Source of the DNA: Margaritifera margaritifera
Taxonomy: Eukaryota; Mollusca; Bivalvia; Unionida; Margaritiferidae
DNA: 64,000 nt
Reading direction: 5' to 3'
NCBI GenBank assembly: GCA_029931535.1
Contig: JAQPZY010001555.1
Coordinates: 4,162,501-4,226,500, forward strand
A program made the translations under genes and the position numbers. The number at the start of each line of letters is the position of its first letter. Position 1 is the stretch's first letter. The notes below the pieces were generated by a model. That model was given only the letters and a program-made list of their open reading frames with translations. It made no database searches and was not told the DNA's origin. Below, one piece after another: positions 40,569 through 53,843 of the stretch.

Positions 40569-43201
40569 AAAGATTGTATATTTGGTACACATTACCATTT
40601 GGCATGATTTTAGTCTTTCTATTCCCCGTAGCCTTCTCCAAAATCTCTTTTTTTTCATTTTGTCTTTATCTCCACCATTTGTTTTCTCCAATTATACTAT
40701 GTCTTGGATCTCTCTGTATTTTTTCTTTTCTTCCTGTTTGCTTTTTATTTCTGTATTTACCTGTTGTACACGTTATTGATCAAAATAATCTTCTCATAGT
40801 TGATTTAATTGCCACTTATTCCATTGCTTATCATGTCGTTAAATCTGTTATTTACATTATTGTAGACCAATATTTCCATGGAAAGCTTTTGCAACATGTT
40901 ACACGCAAACGCGCTAAAAGTCAAAGAAACAACTGCACTAATAACAGTTTATACAATACCTAATTCAGCTGCTGTCATTTCCATACCATTTGAAACTGTA
41001 GCCACGCTAGCCTCCACCCAGGTTAAAACTTTCCATGCCACTTTGTCCCTCTAACAAAATCATTATTAATCTCATTAATATTCTTTAAAGTCTAGAATTA
41101 AGATTATAATCGTTCGGCAGAGTAGGATATAAAGGAGGTGAACTTGTTACATTTTCGCTCATTAATATGTGGGAAACTTACACCTTATAGTTTAGAATCA
41201 TAACTGATTTTACTGCCTTTTTAGATGTCTCAGGTTGGACTATTCCTATGTTTTGTTGTTTTGTTTTGTTTTTTAGCATTTTTCATTGGCTTGCTTTTCA
41301 AAAAGAAATCTACTCCTTTTGGTTAGAAATACTCATTTACTCAACAAAAAATAATAATTTCAGGGAAAAGTACACTTGCTATTAGATAGTCAATTGCTAA
41401 CAGACCAAAAGACACTGAAGTGATTAGCTTTACATCTTCTTCAATATCTATTCTTGATGGTGGACCAATTGGAAACCTTCATAGCTTTCTTTAAAAGCAT
41501 GATGTAGCAGCAGAAGCAGAGATTAATGTTGTATGGTATATTTGTGTTGTTAAAGTTTCTTGCTTCAGTCGACATTTGTCTGTTGTGAAAAAGTATGCTT
41601 TGTATTGCCTTGAAAGGGTTCAAGAATTTGCAATGCAAGTTTGATTTTACCTTTGTTTGTCAAGAATTTTGTCCGGTAAAACTCCATATTTTATTGGGTA
41701 GTCTATTGTGAACCGACTGAGTGGAAATGGTATAATTATTTTTGCAATTCTCCATTACCCATGTTTCCTTTAAAAGCATGTTGAAGGCACAAGTAAAAGC
41801 AGAGTTTACTGCCGCATGGTAAACAGACTTCAACATATATCTGTATATCTCGACATTCCAAAACCGTGCTATTTATTACCTGCAAAAAAAGTCAAAGCTT
41901 CTCTGTTACTGGGTTGTAAGAATGCGATTCTACTACACGCACAGAGCACTATACAAACATGGTTTTATCTTGCTGCTGTGATTTTTACTGATTGTTCATT
42001 GTTAACGTCAACATATTTTACAATTGGATCCTGACTAAATTAAAAACATGCCCACAACAGTAACGCCATCACTTATCAAACAATAGTTTTATCTTTATGA
42101 ACTTGTATCTCTCTTGTGCATAGAGTACTTGCAGCATCTTGTGATGTTTCAGTGTTTTCTTGTTCTTTTTTCAGACATTGCATCTGGTATGATTTGTCAA
42201 TAGTTGATTCTTTTTTATTTTTATCTTCGCTACCTTCCATTTATTTCAAGGAAATTTAGGAAACTTAACTAAACATTATTTCAAGATGTTAAAAAGGTAA
42301 TTTGGAAGTCATATTTCAATGTTACCTTGAGTAGTGTAAAATATTCAAAGTATTCCTAGATTTTAAGGCAAGAAAGACAATGCTGAGTTCAATACGAAGT
42401 TCAAACATTGTAATAAAAGGTTCCTGCACAAAATGGAATAACGAACATAAAGGATGCTTTGAAAAATGGTATAATGAAACAGTACGTAAATGAATTCAAC
42501 ATGCAATACCTCTAAGATGAAGATTTTAGGCTACTTCACAATATAAGAGTAAGCATTTTAAATTCATTCAAACAAAACTTAAAACAAGATACAACGTTAA
42601 ACAAAAAGAGCTTAGTGTTCCGTTTACTGGCTTTTGCAGAAGCTGGCTAAGCTTTATAAACCTAAAGTTGTTAACAAAGATGATTTTGACATTGATCACT
42701 TTATTCGTGTTCATCGTTTTATATGTCTGATCCAGATCACATTATTCCATGATCGTCATTTGATTTGTCTGATTCAGATCAACAAAGACAATATTTCTAC
42801 TGGACAAGCACTGCGCATATGATAGCCAGTTAAAACCGATGAAAAACTGATAAAAAGATCGAAGAGCCCAAGAAACAAGTTGAATCATTCAGAAACAAAA
42901 CCTTTATCATTGAGGAGATTTTGAACAGTATTTTCTAATTTGTTTTTCGTTATCGATTTTATTACATGGTAATCAGCTACTCGTCTAATGACAACTATTG
43001 TAACAACTGTGGTCAAAGGCACGAATGCATCAACAACAAACCATCCAGTAAATGTGTATTCATTTAGCTTTTTTAAAAACTAATTTCCATTTCCTTCATT
43101 TTCGTTGGCCTTTTAAAATTATTGAATTTGAAAGTTACCAAGCTTGCACTCAATACAGGAAGAAGAAATCCCAACTTGAATAAGAAAAAAATCCAGTGAA
43201 G
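40569..43201. other. unassigned decayed region
   Basis: No complete gene. Two loosely similar blocks (41440-41640 and 41690-41830) share CTTTAAAAGCATG and suggest an old internal duplication. Coding-like minus segments are present without family match. Confidence 0.35.
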
Positions 43202-43536
43202 TATCAAACTCCATTTGATGTCATATCATCATATTTCAGTTCAGTCTGTAAACTCTCTAAATTGTCAATCGGAAGAAATCTGTTAATTACTGTTGTCGCG
43301 TTGTAGGTTACAACATCTGACAATGACTTGAAAATTTGAGTAGCTCCAGCAGTTACAAAGATTTCATTTGTCTTCTTGATTTGTTGCTCCTCCGTGTTTT
43401 CCCATTTTTTCAGTTAACTTTTACCAGCTATATATTTGTAAGTTTCCTTTGCAATAACTACGTTCAATTCCTGTTTGTACTCTACAGATTCTGAAGAAAC
43501 GGGGTTATTGCTGTTTGTGTCTTCATTTAATCCCAT
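43202..43536 (-). pseudogene. relic of a late gene of the older element, copy 1
   Basis: From ATG 43536 (minus) the frame reads MGLNEDTNSNNPVSSES, then a stop at about codon 44, then TNEIFVTAGATQIFKS and further open sequence. A matching start (MGADNIVPFDK) occurs at 52734, so the gene is present in both element copies. No family is recognised. Confidence 0.4.
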
Positions 43537-43859
43537 TTCTTTTTAATGTGCTTTGTCGATTTACCTAACAATAAAATATTGCTCTACGTTTGTGCCGTTG
43601 TCCCTCGGGACACCTCGCAACAGTGGATTTTTTTATGTTGATCCGGTGTTAATGTTCCATGCCGAATTCTCGACTTGTACGTGGAGGGCATAAACGAGGA
43701 CTTAGTATGAATGAATTACTGAACAACTTTGGGGGAAGAAAAAAAAAAACATTACCGTAAAACCAAATAGACAGTTTGCTCAACAGGAGAGAGAAGCATA
43801 AAAAATGTAATAGATGAAGACCATGACAAAATTCAAACTGGAGAACTTCCATCTGCCGG

Positions 43860-44500
43860 GAAAAGATTATAACTACGCAAGAGGAAAGAGAATTAAGAGG
43901 TTATATAAATGTTGTAGGAGTTGTATATTCACAAATAGCATCTACGAGATCTGATGTTGAAACATATCAAAAACGGATTGAAGACTTTAGAAAGTATATT
44001 GCTGATGAAACAGAACCAAACAAAAAACCTGAATTGCAAGAACAGTTGGATGTGTTGAAAGTAAAATGGCCCAATTAGTTGGACATCTAACAAGATTGGA
44101 GACAGAATTTCAGAGAAAATATTGAATAAATTAATTCAAAAGTTAAAGAAAAATTACCAATAGGCGAAATGCTAAAACAAGTGTTTACAGAAAAAAGTGT
44201 AACAATTGCTGTCATAGCCACTGCAATAGGTATGTCTGTATCAACTGTTGCTCTGTCTATAGAAAATTTTGTAAAAGGTTTACAATGGGGTGGTGGAGGG
44301 GGAGCAAGTGGCAGTAGTGCTTAATCAGGCAGAGATGGTTCGTTCGTTGACAAAATTAAACCAGGCATAAAAATATTGCCAATTATTTCATTGAAAAAGT
44401 AGCAAAAGTATTGACAAGAATTATTGGCAGTAATAAGCTGGCTTTTGAAAATAGCTATAAAGATTGTCCCCTTCCTAGCTCAACATGTTATTTTGCTTGT
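43860..44500 (+). pseudogene. coiled-coil/transmembrane late gene relic, copy 1
   Basis: In order on the plus strand: RELRGYINVVGVVYSQIAS, KRIEDFRKYIADETEP (coiled coil), IAVIATAIGMSVSTVALSIE, GGGGGASGSSA, then VISWLLKIAIKIVPFLAQHV. The ISWLL..A...V.FLA.. end is a pattern I associate with large polymerase-encoding invertebrate elements, from memory. Frameshifts and stops break it. Its copy 2 is at 53100-53800. Confidence 0.5.
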
Positions 44501-44805
44501 TTTGGCATTAGTGGGTTTGTTATTTTGCTTTTTTTTTGGCATGGGGGGGGGGGTATTTGGCTTGTTTTTGACATTAGGAGGTTTGTTATTTTGATTGTTT
44601 TTTTGCATGAGGGGGTTTGTTATTTTGCTTGTTTTTGGCATTAGTGGGTTTGTTATTTTGCTTGTTTTTGGCATTAGGGGGTTTATTATTTTACTTGCTT
44701 TTGGCATTAGGGGTTTTTTTGCATTAGGGGATTTGTTATTTTGTTTGTTTTTTGCATTAATGTGTTTGTTATTTTGCTTTGTTTTTGGCATTAGAGGGTT
44801 TCTTA
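44487..44805. repeat. 33-36-base minisatellite, about 9 copies
   Basis: Unit TTGTTATTTTGCTTGTTTTT plus GGCATTAGxGGGT. It lies at the end of the transmembrane relic, where copy 2 has a poly(T) run instead. Confidence 0.85.
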
Positions 44806-46378
44806 TTCACACTTTTGATCAGAGGTGTAATCAAAGTATCTAGTATGATTAGAAATTAGCAAAGTTCATCATCGTCGGCGAATTTATAAGCAAAGCTCCT
44901 CAACCATTGATATAAACATAAATGATTGTTTGTTTATTTCATGGTCAATATTGTATTTTACGTTTCTAAGTTGCTATGTGTCATAGGAACGTCCGAGTAT
45001 CGGTTCGCATTAGCAGATCTGACGGTTGGAACACCTTTATTACAATTCTTCTTCTCTATAGAATTTATACACACTTTGTCTTCTTTCTTGTCCTTTACGA
45101 TTTCTTATGGTACTGTCACATACTGTTTATCAACTTTTGGAAAAGTGTTCTTCACTCTGTTGGTATTTAGAGTCGAGTTTAATCCCAGTCGAAACAAGTT
45201 TTTGGTTTTGGGTTTCCTTAACGTACTGCTGTATCCAACAATACTACCGATTTTCATAGTAATGTCACTCCAAAACAAACAAAAACCGTCACCACTTCAT
45301 ATTTTTTTCATGTAGATTGCACTTGTTTCACGAATGACTACACATTTTTCATGAAACATTTGCAGCGACAAGTACGGGTACTTGTTTTGTGAAAACTGTC
45401 ATGAAAGTGGCAATTTTTTTTAACAAAAAAGTAATTATTCTCATGCAAAAGACACTTTGCATCGACATGTAGAGACATTCTTCGTGGTCATTACATAGTC
45501 TGCATGAAAAAAGTGCAAGATAGTTCCTTCAAGTAGAAACTGACTTTTTTGCGAAAAATACATTTTCTTCGCCGAAAAAAGTCAGCTATTTCTTGAAAGC
45601 CTTTCTTCGTCAAAAATAATTATGTTAATAACATGAATGGCCATTGATAACACTCAGTCGAGTCCCTGAGATTTACGAGTCATCCATTATCATCATAACG
45701 AACTTTAGAAAAGTACCAAGAGAGGACGCGAGTGAAACTGCATGTAACAAGGTTGCTAATATATTTTACATCCATGAAATCAATCCAAGTTACAGATTTT
45801 GATATCTTCTTTCAAGCTTATACTCGATTTTTAGACAATTTTAAAAAAATTAAAATTTAAATTGGAGGTCTCTATTAAGAATGAGTCAACATTAAATTTT
45901 GACTGCTGTGTCTTGCCTGCACCGCCGCCAGTACATAATGTCAAAAACTTAGCATATCTACTTTAGCATGAAAAGTAGGTCATTGCAATCGAAGTTTGCT
46001 TTTTTTACGGGTCTAACATATGTGACAAAGGTGAATGCATACATCAATATTCATGGCCATAAATGCAACACAAATACCATCACAATTTTAAATGGAACAT
46101 GAAAAGTACATGCATGTCACTTCTACCTCCCTGCACTTTCTATATGTGGTGATTTCAACTGTGAACACGCCCATCAATTTTCATGACTGTATATATAAAA
46201 GTGTCCGTGATTTCTTTAACCTACTTTTACCGATAGTTTGCAGTACCCTTCAAGGACAACGCGCCATTTAGAGGTAACTCGAAATTTCGTACATATATAA
46301 TGACCAATATTCTGCTAATAATAAAGAAACCACAATAATAAAGAAAACACAGAATATAAAGACAAACTGCCGAATACA
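44806..46378. other. unassigned; tail of older element copy 1
   Basis: 44930-45310 resembles 54090-54540 (GTTTCTAAGTTGCTATGTGT and CAGATCTGACGGTTGG blocks), so it is part of the duplicated element. ORF 44926-45315 (129 codons, hydrophobic) has no family signature. Nothing else was recognised up to 46378. Confidence 0.4.
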
Positions 46379-46450
46379 ATAATGAAACACCACATAAGAC
46401 AGTCCTGGTGTTCCATAATGAAACACCACATAAGACAGTCCTGGTGTTCT
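46379..46450. repeat. 36-base direct duplication
   Basis: ATAATGAAACACCACATAAG and the next 16 bases are repeated at 46415 with one difference. Confidence 0.85.
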
Positions 46451-48379
46451 ATAATGACGCTTCTACTTTGGAACCGATTATAAGGATGTCTCAGTTTAGA
46501 CCGCTGTTAACTCATAGAAGGGACATTACTGCATATTAAATTGACATTTTAGTTGTAAGAGTTACCTCGCTTATATATATATATACAGATTATCAGTACA
46601 AACTTTAAAACTTCCGGCGTTTTTTCAAAACCGAGCACTGCTATTGAGGCCTTATTATGGAATCGCGGACTACCTCCGAAATTGAAGAGCTTAACAAAGA
46701 GTTGACAACTAAAGTGCTCCAGTAAAGCAAGGGCTATTTTATGTTTTGCAAAACAACACATGTTAACACATTTTTTACGAAGAATTTTACTTAGTTAAAT
46801 CACAGTCAAGACCTATATTAGATTGACCTAAGCAAGTCATAGAAATAAATAAATAAAGTAATGGGACCAAGTGTTGGGAACTATTTTATTACTCTTAACA
46901 TACAGACGTGTCCTCCGAGTTGGTCGGCGTAGGGATAATATCCAAAATTGGATAGTAAATCGCCAGATAGCAGAGGGAGTTGCTTAGCGGCGAGGGTGCA
47001 GAGTGGTTATCAGTACAGTAACTTCAGCTGGGTGAGTCAATCGAAATATCCTCGGCCTTTTCCATCAAGTCGAGAAAGAAGCTTTGGATGTAGTTCGCCG
47101 CCATTGAGAACTATATTCGTAACTACATCATTCACATTGCACAATATGGCACGGGAAGGTGATAAAGTCACAACTGGAGTATTGTCGACCTTTCTGTCGC
47201 AACATATGTGGTGAACTTCGCCAGAGGCTAATCGCCAAACCCATAAAATGTACGTGTATTCCTACAAATACATCCGAGGTTATTTTAGATTGACGGAAAT
47301 GGCCAAATTATGTTCTGATTGCTGGGTGCTTGAATCATGTCTCGTTTTGAAGCGGACAGACATCGGATTTCGCGAGACCCAAAGGGTCGAGCGTGATCCT
47401 ATGCCCTGCTACCAAATGAGACGCGATACAAGCACTCAGATCAAGTTACTGTACTGATGATGTGTTTATTAATACCCTAAACAATTATTTCATAATAAAA
47501 AGACCAGTTTTATTTTGCTGTTCTTTTACTTTGATTCCATCTATCTACTCACATTTAGTCCTTTCACGCGACTGTTGTTATGTGACGTTATCCTTGACAG
47601 CGACAAATCTTTATCTCTATTACATGTGCATCGGATACGAAGTTTCAGATCAGCCTCGGGGAAAAGTAGCCTTCCTTCATCATGAGTTGTATTATGATGG
47701 GTATATACTACAAAGATTTCCTCAAAATTGCCTGCATTTTCATTCTATTACTAAATGTTTTCAATGATTCAAAGAATGTAATCATTTACACTAGATTGAA
47801 GTTACTCAAGGATGTTTGTCCCATAATTTCTTAGCTTAACTTTTAGTAAAGGACAGTAAATACTTCTACATTGATATGCGTCTCTGCCACTTCTTCGTCT
47901 ACGTGCTTTTATTACAATATAAGCTATAATAACTCACTGAAAGATAAGAAGATTACAATTTAATATAAACGAAATCAATGCCGCATTTGATAGGGGCGAG
48001 AAAAGATGGACTATTTGATTTCATTGAAAGGATATGATGGTTACACTGTCCAACAACATTGGTGGGTTCATCAACTGAAGACTCGGGTTGCATACAAAAT
48101 GTAAACTGAAAAACTCACTCAGTCACGAGCTACACGGTTGAATTAAGAGTTATTCGTGCACTCTGTATAACCTTAGTCCTTCTGAGCGGTGTAAACATAT
48201 AAATATTTAGGATATCTGCTTGATTCGTGGTTAATATATGTGTCGAGCTGACTACCATGTTTTGGGGCATGTCCGTGTTTTATTTACATAAATATTTACA
48301 TTTTTGCAGAATTCCTATGTGTCGTCAGCTCTGAGTTTACCTTGTAGAGAGAGGAGGGGGAGGGTTCTTGTTGTTGTTA
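46451..48379. other. unassigned stretch
   Basis: Short ORFs at 46948-47214, 47248-47457 and 47462-47767 do not show domains. No exon boundaries could be supported. Confidence 0.35.
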
Positions 48380-48605
48380 TGCCATTTTTCAGCACATGAT
48401 AGGCTATACATGGCGGCCAGTATATCTGGTGGAGGAAGAACCCGAGAAAACCCCGGGAAGAACCACCGACCCACGGGAAGCTACTGGCAAGCTTTCTCAC
48501 ATACCCACGTTAGCCGAGCTAGAGACTCGAACCCACGCGGACAGCGGTGAGATGTCAGTGATCTGTAAAGACGAGTGCCTTAGACCACTCGGCCACCTGG
48601 GGCCC
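48380..48605 (-). mobile_element. tRNA-derived SINE-like element
   Basis: On the minus strand the head reads CAGGTGGCCGAGTGGTCTAA (an A box as in tRNA-Leu/Ser), followed some 60 bases later by GGGTTCGAGTCTC (B box). A body with GGGTCGGTGGTTCTTCCCGG and CTCGGGTTCTTCCTCCACC follows. The spacing of A and B boxes fits a class II tRNA-type promoter. No end duplication was found. Confidence 0.6.
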
Positions 48606-49899
48606 CAGGAGGGGGAGGGAGGGAGAACAATGTCAACGAGAAAGATTAAATCCAATCAACCAACCATTTCTTATGCAACTTAATCAAAAGTAAAACATAA
48701 ATTAATTATTCTGTATTTAAATCAAACAATGTTTCCCTTTCTGTGTATAAGGTAGCTAATAATGTCTTAGTACGTTTCGTTTGAGACTTTAAGCTATAGA
48801 ACGTCATTTTTTTATAATCTGAGCTTAAGCTTTAGTTTTGTGTTCGAGAACATTTTAAAATACGATACCTAGTTCTGCATTAGTAAGCTTCTATCGACCT
48901 AAACAAAAAAGATGTAAACTGGACAAGTTAAGGCTACAAATTGGAGAGAAAAATGTGGTTTTGTGATATGAAATGAACACACAAAAATATTTTGGATCAA
49001 TAACAGGAGTAACAACGATGAATACAAGAGCGTTGAAGAAGAAGAAAAAGAAAAGGAAAAAAATTGAAACGAATGAAAGATAGACAATGGCGCCGATTAG
49101 CTAGGATTTCTTGTGGCGGGAAACATAAAACATGTGGAAATATGGGTTAGAATTAGAAAATATTACATGAATACTGTGTAAAGATCTAAACAAGAGTCCC
49201 TCGAAGGGATTGACGTTCTAATGGCCGAAAAGAATCTGCATGAATTCATGAGAAGTCTTTAAATATCCGCTTTTATTATTTTTAACCGCTGAGTATTGAA
49301 AACATTTACATGTAGGGTATTAATGAGAAACTCCAATATACCAAATTTGGTAACAAAAGTATTTTCCTGTATGTTTCAGTTAACATGTTCACAGGATATG
49401 TGCAGTACAAACATTTTTGTCATGACCTTAAACCTTGAACCTGATATCATGGATAGAAGATCATGGAATTCGTCTCAGATACTGTCAAGATATACCCACG
49501 TGCTAAGTTTGGTTAAATCCATAATTATTTTGTTTTAAAATTTCCAAGTTTTTTAAACTCGGATCATTCAAGTTATTCTTCAGATGTATCCACCAACTGG
49601 ATGCGAGATAAATATCTATTCATACTTGTTCGTGTTATCATGCTCACAAGTCATTGCAGATCAAAACCTGAGTCATTACCTATGACCTTAGATTCAATGT
49701 CAGAGTGCAAGCTATCAACTTGCTAAGTCAAAGACAGCTAAAGACGAAGTCTGGGCAAACTTTACAAGTTTAATAATGTACACAAATGCAAGCAGTGACC
49801 TTTGACTTAACCCCAAGTTGAAGAAGGTATAGTTTTCAGACCCGATCACAATAGCACAGATGTGTTGCCGTCAGATCTGTACCGTTTGAGAAACAATTG
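48606..49899. other. unassigned stretch
   Basis: No feature recognised. Confidence 0.4.
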
Positions 49900-50640
49900 C
49901 AAGAAGTGTTTTATTGAAAACCCCATGTCAATGTGTAAGAAGGGCTTTTGTGAAAACCCCAAGTCAATGTGCAAGATGTGTTTTAGAGAAAACCACATGT
50001 CAATATACAGGATGTATATTAATGAAAACTACATGCCAATGTGCAATAAGTGTTTAATGAAAACTCTATACCAATGTACAACAGGATGTATATTAATGAA
50101 AACTCCATGCCAATGTGCAATAAGTGTTTCATGAAAACTCCATGCCAATGTGCAGTAAATGTTAACGAAAACCCCATGCCAATGTGCAGTAAGTGTTTAA
50201 TGAAAAACCCCATGCCAATGTGCAGAAAGTGTTTAATGAAAACCCCATGCCAATGTGCAATAAGTGTTTAATGAAAACCCATGCCAATGTGCAAGAAGAG
50301 TTTAATGAAAACCCCATGCCAATGTGCAGTAAGGGTTTCATGAAAACTCCATGCCAATGTACAATAAGTGTTTCATGAAAACTCCATGCCAATGTGCAAT
50401 GAGTGTTTGATGAAAACTCCATGCCAATGTACAATAAGTATTTCATGAAAACTCCATGCCAATGCGCAATGAGTGTTTGATGAAAACCCATGACAATGTG
50501 CAATAAGTGTTTCATGAAAATTCCATGCCAATGTGCAATAAGTGTTTCATGAAAACTCCATGCCAATGTGCAATGAGTGTTTAATGAAAACCCCATGCCA
50601 ATGTGCAAGAAGAGTTTTATGAAAACCTCATGTCAATATC
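49900..50640. repeat. 35-base minisatellite, about 21 copies
   Basis: Unit GTGTTTCATGAAAACTCCAT plus GCCAATGTGCAATAA, degenerating towards the left end. Because copies vary in length, Cys-rich and Met-rich short ORFs appear on both strands; these are products of the repeat. Confidence 0.9.
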
Positions 50641-50903
50641 ATCATTCGTTCAAGGGGAGTAGTGAAATCAAGATCTTTTAGATTTCCATTTGTGGTGCTA
50701 GGGATCAGATCAGCACCATTTACATTCAGAACCAGTAATAGTGTGTTTCAATCATATTATAACCCAGTATTTCCAATTTTGCCAACCAAAACAACTAATA
50801 AATAGCCTCGTATTTTCTTATGCGCCAGTGACAGTGACTATAAGCAAAGAACGAAACCAGTGTTCATGATTAACTTGATACTGATCGTATGTTCTCAATT
50901 ATA

Positions 50904-51082
50904 AGTCGATTCCAACTGCAAACTGCACAGACCCAGATCTGCCGTCGCATAATGCGCCGGCAAATCTGGGTCTATGCAGTTTGTTATGAGGAAGCAGTAG
51001 AACAAACAACATAGACCCTGATTTGCCGGCGCATTCTGCGACAGCGTATCAGAGTCTATGTTGTTTGCAGTTGGACTCGACT
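50904..51082. mobile_element. paired-hairpin foldback element with terminal inverted repeats
   Basis: Outer inverted repeats AGTCGATTCCAACTGCAAAC and (right end, reverse complement) AGTCGAGTCCAACTGCAAAC enclose two hairpins. Hairpin A spans 50920-50982 (arms AGACCCAGATCTGCC and GGCAAATCTGGGTCT); hairpin B spans 51001-51066 (arms ATAGACCCTGATTTGCC and TATCAGAGTCTAT). No coding capacity. A second copy lies at 54745-54925 in the opposite orientation. Confidence 0.75.
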
Positions 51083-52009
51083 AAACAGCGAAACCATACA
51101 TTGAAGGGATGACATGTATTTATGTTTTATTTCATCAATCCTTGGAAAAGTTTCGAATCATTACAATTAAAACGCGAGGACGAAACAATTTTGAAATCTT
51201 CTCAGCTTCATCATTAGAACAGCCATACACAACCAGGACTGAACATTCTTTGCAGAGGTAAAATGGACCGTCACTGGCATAGTTATCATTTGGCTGATGG
51301 CATACGAATTACATTCTGAAATTTAATTTCTTACTTGTTTCAGCTTACTTGAGGTTTTTGTTGACAGCTACTGGTTCTAAGAAATGTATGTATTTATGTG
51401 TTGCAGTTAAGTCATCAACAATCATTTAATAAATGCTCTCTCGAACGAAGGAACGAACGAATCTGCATGGGTGAGTAAGTTTCAGGGACCTAAGATATTG
51501 GTTAAACTTGAACGGAATTACGCTGCATGAAAACTGAGGATAACAAAATGGCGTACATCTAAAAAAAAAAGTAAGTCATAAATATATCCTGAGTGACGAG
51601 CTTTTGTTTCCCCACTACAGCCACAAAGAATGTGGTCAGTGCATATACTTATAGTGTTACCGTTTTGCCTATGTGTATCTGTCCGGTTGCAAAATGTATG
51701 AAAACTGTGGATAAATATTCGTAAAAAAAATATATGTTTGCACACAGGTTTGTAATATGTATGCAAGCTGGGACAAAAGCTGCAAGAAAAATCACGTAAA
51801 AATCTAATATGAACATTGTATTCCAAATATATCACATTAATGTGCCCCAAATATCGGTTTTTATATCTTTTCGATCAAAAAATATATTAAATCATAGCGA
51901 ATGTGAAATCAGCTCTCGTGTCCCAGGTATCCGCTTAAATTTACGGCGTAAAGATGGATTCTAACCAGCGAATTTGCAAGCAAATACGTATGGTGCCTGG
52001 AATGTTCAT
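51083..52009. other. unassigned stretch
   Basis: No feature recognised; a minus ORF at 51518-51850 has no family match. Confidence 0.4.
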
Positions 52010-52085
52010 CTTTGGTGCGGTATCTCATTTGGTGGAGCGTCGGACTCGTAATCGAAGGGTGCGGGTTCGATACCTGCTGAGGAAA
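52010..52085 (+). repeat. tRNA-related sequence (SINE head or tRNA pseudogene)
   Basis: A-box-like TATCTCATTTGGTGGAGC, then TCGGACTCGTAATCGAAGG, where a CGT anticodon loop would lie, and B box GGGTTCGATACC. The anticodon stem has lost a base, so it does not fold as a functional tRNA. Confidence 0.55.
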
Positions 52086-52639
52086 AGATAGCAGGATCAA
52101 GAAGTATGAAAACGTTTCTTTAGGGAGAATGCTCCGTCTTTGGTTTTCTATTAAATTATGCAGTTTTTTCTCTTCCAGATAATATGTTCGTGTTCCTTTA
52201 AGACTGAAAAAAAGAATATTCGAACTTCTAATTAGTAAGCAACACGTTGGTTATTTACCTCGAATCCAATGTAAAAATCCATGTATTGGCTACAACAACA
52301 ACAAATCTTAAATAGTCTTATATAGTAAATATTCAAGTTGATAATAATTGCGTACAAGCCTGATTTTCTGATTTTAATGATATATTGCTGTAAACCATCT
52401 ATTGTTTGTAATTTGTATTCAGCAATAGAGCATTGTTAAATCCATAACTTTTTGACTAATATCTGGGGTGTATTTTCAGGTTTAAAACCCTCCAACAACC
52501 CTTTGATTAATTGTTTATCTCTAGCTAATTTATCTTTATCAACTGAACTTTTATCTCTTACATTCACGTTTATTTCACTACCATCAGGATGAAGAATTGG
52601 TACCATGCTAAAATCGTAAAGTATTATATATCCAGCTAT

Positions 52640-52734
52640 TAGTTTCCTTTCTTATCAATGTCCTTCTCGTATTTATCGATTTCCTCTTTCACTATTATAA
52701 TCTTATCAAACGGCACAATATTGTCTGCACCCAT
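52640..52734 (-). pseudogene. relic of a late gene of the older element, copy 2
   Basis: Minus-strand ATG 52734 reads MGADNIVPFDKIIIVKEEID, in the same relative place as 43536 in copy 1 with respect to the coiled-coil relic. It then decays. Confidence 0.4.
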
Positions 52735-53099
52735 TTCCGTGTTCTACTGAGTTCTTGATGTCTTTAAAATTTCGGTTTTATTTCGCATTTAAATCGTATA
52801 AATTCTACCGCTTAATGCGACAGTCTATTATTTATCTCAGTTTTCAATGCATCTGTTTCCTTTGCAAACTATTGTTCCAAAAATCATTGAAATCGTTTCT
52901 ATCCATTTCATCATCTTGTCTATTTCATCAATACTGTCATGCGAATTAACTACTTCTAGATCAACATATTCTTTTGTATGTGTTTTGGATTGTTCAACGG
53001 CTGCATCTAAATTGTTGAGAATTCAGCCAATTTAACATTGTATCGTTTTGATCTTATCAGCTGCGAACGGTAAACACATAGAAAGAAGCAGAGACTGTG

Positions 53100-53800
53100 A
53101 ATGACGAATACCAGGGAACAATTAAAATCCGAGTGCTTCTTGCTGCATTATTCACTACACAAGAGGACGAGAATTGAGAGGTTATGTAAATGCTACAGAA
53201 GTTGCCCCATGTTAAATAAGAAATAGAATTTAATAAATCTTATTTTGAAATGTACGAAATACAGTTTGAATAGTTTTAAAACGGACATCAAGAAAGAACA
53301 GACCCAAACCTAAGAGCTATTCTGCATGAACGGTTGGGAAGTTTTCAAAGTAAAAAAAACAAACAACAACAACAACAGCAACAAAAATGTTGGAAATTTG
53401 ATACAATTGGAGAGTGTTTTCACCGAAAACACTGAAATAAAATCAATTAAAAGTTTTTCAAAATTACCGTTAGGTTAAAAGCTGAAACAGGCGTTGAAAG
53501 AATTTTTTTTTTACATTAGCTGGTGTAGCCTCTGTAGTAGGTTCAACTATAGAAAATGCTGCTCTAATAGCAAATTTTTAATCAAGGTTTAATTCGTGGT
53601 AGCAGAACAAATGGCTGTAGTGCTCCATCAGGGCGGCAACATATGATTCTTTCGTTGGTTCTTTCGTTGAGGTTAATAAAAATTGGCAATTATTTGTCTG
53701 AATTAGCAAAAAAGCAGCAGCATCATTGCATGCACATATTGGGAGTGTAATAAGTTGGTTGCTGAGGAGTGCTGTACATGTTGTTTTCTTTCTTTGCTGA
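53100..53800 (+). pseudogene. coiled-coil/transmembrane late gene relic, copy 2
   Basis: Matches 43860-44500: a RELRGYVNAT-like start near 53175, then ISWLLRSAVHVVFFLC near 53752 corresponding to the ISWLLKIA block of copy 1. More decayed than copy 1. Followed by T28 (53812-53839). Confidence 0.5.
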
Positions 53801-53810
53801 AGATATTATT

Positions 53811-53811
<1 letters not shown>

Positions 53812-53839
<28 letters not shown>
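53812..53839. repeat. poly(T) run
   Basis: About 28 consecutive T. Confidence 0.9.

Positions 53840-53843
<4 letters not shown>

Noticed and set aside
49862..50608. Overlapping Cys/Met-rich ORFs on both strands that look like small Cys-rich peptides
   Set aside because: They are translations of the 35-base minisatellite in all frames; the Cys spacing follows the DNA period.
52010..52085. Functional tRNA-Thr (CGT) gene
   Set aside because: The anticodon stem lacks a base and the acceptor stem does not pair; better seen as tRNA-derived.
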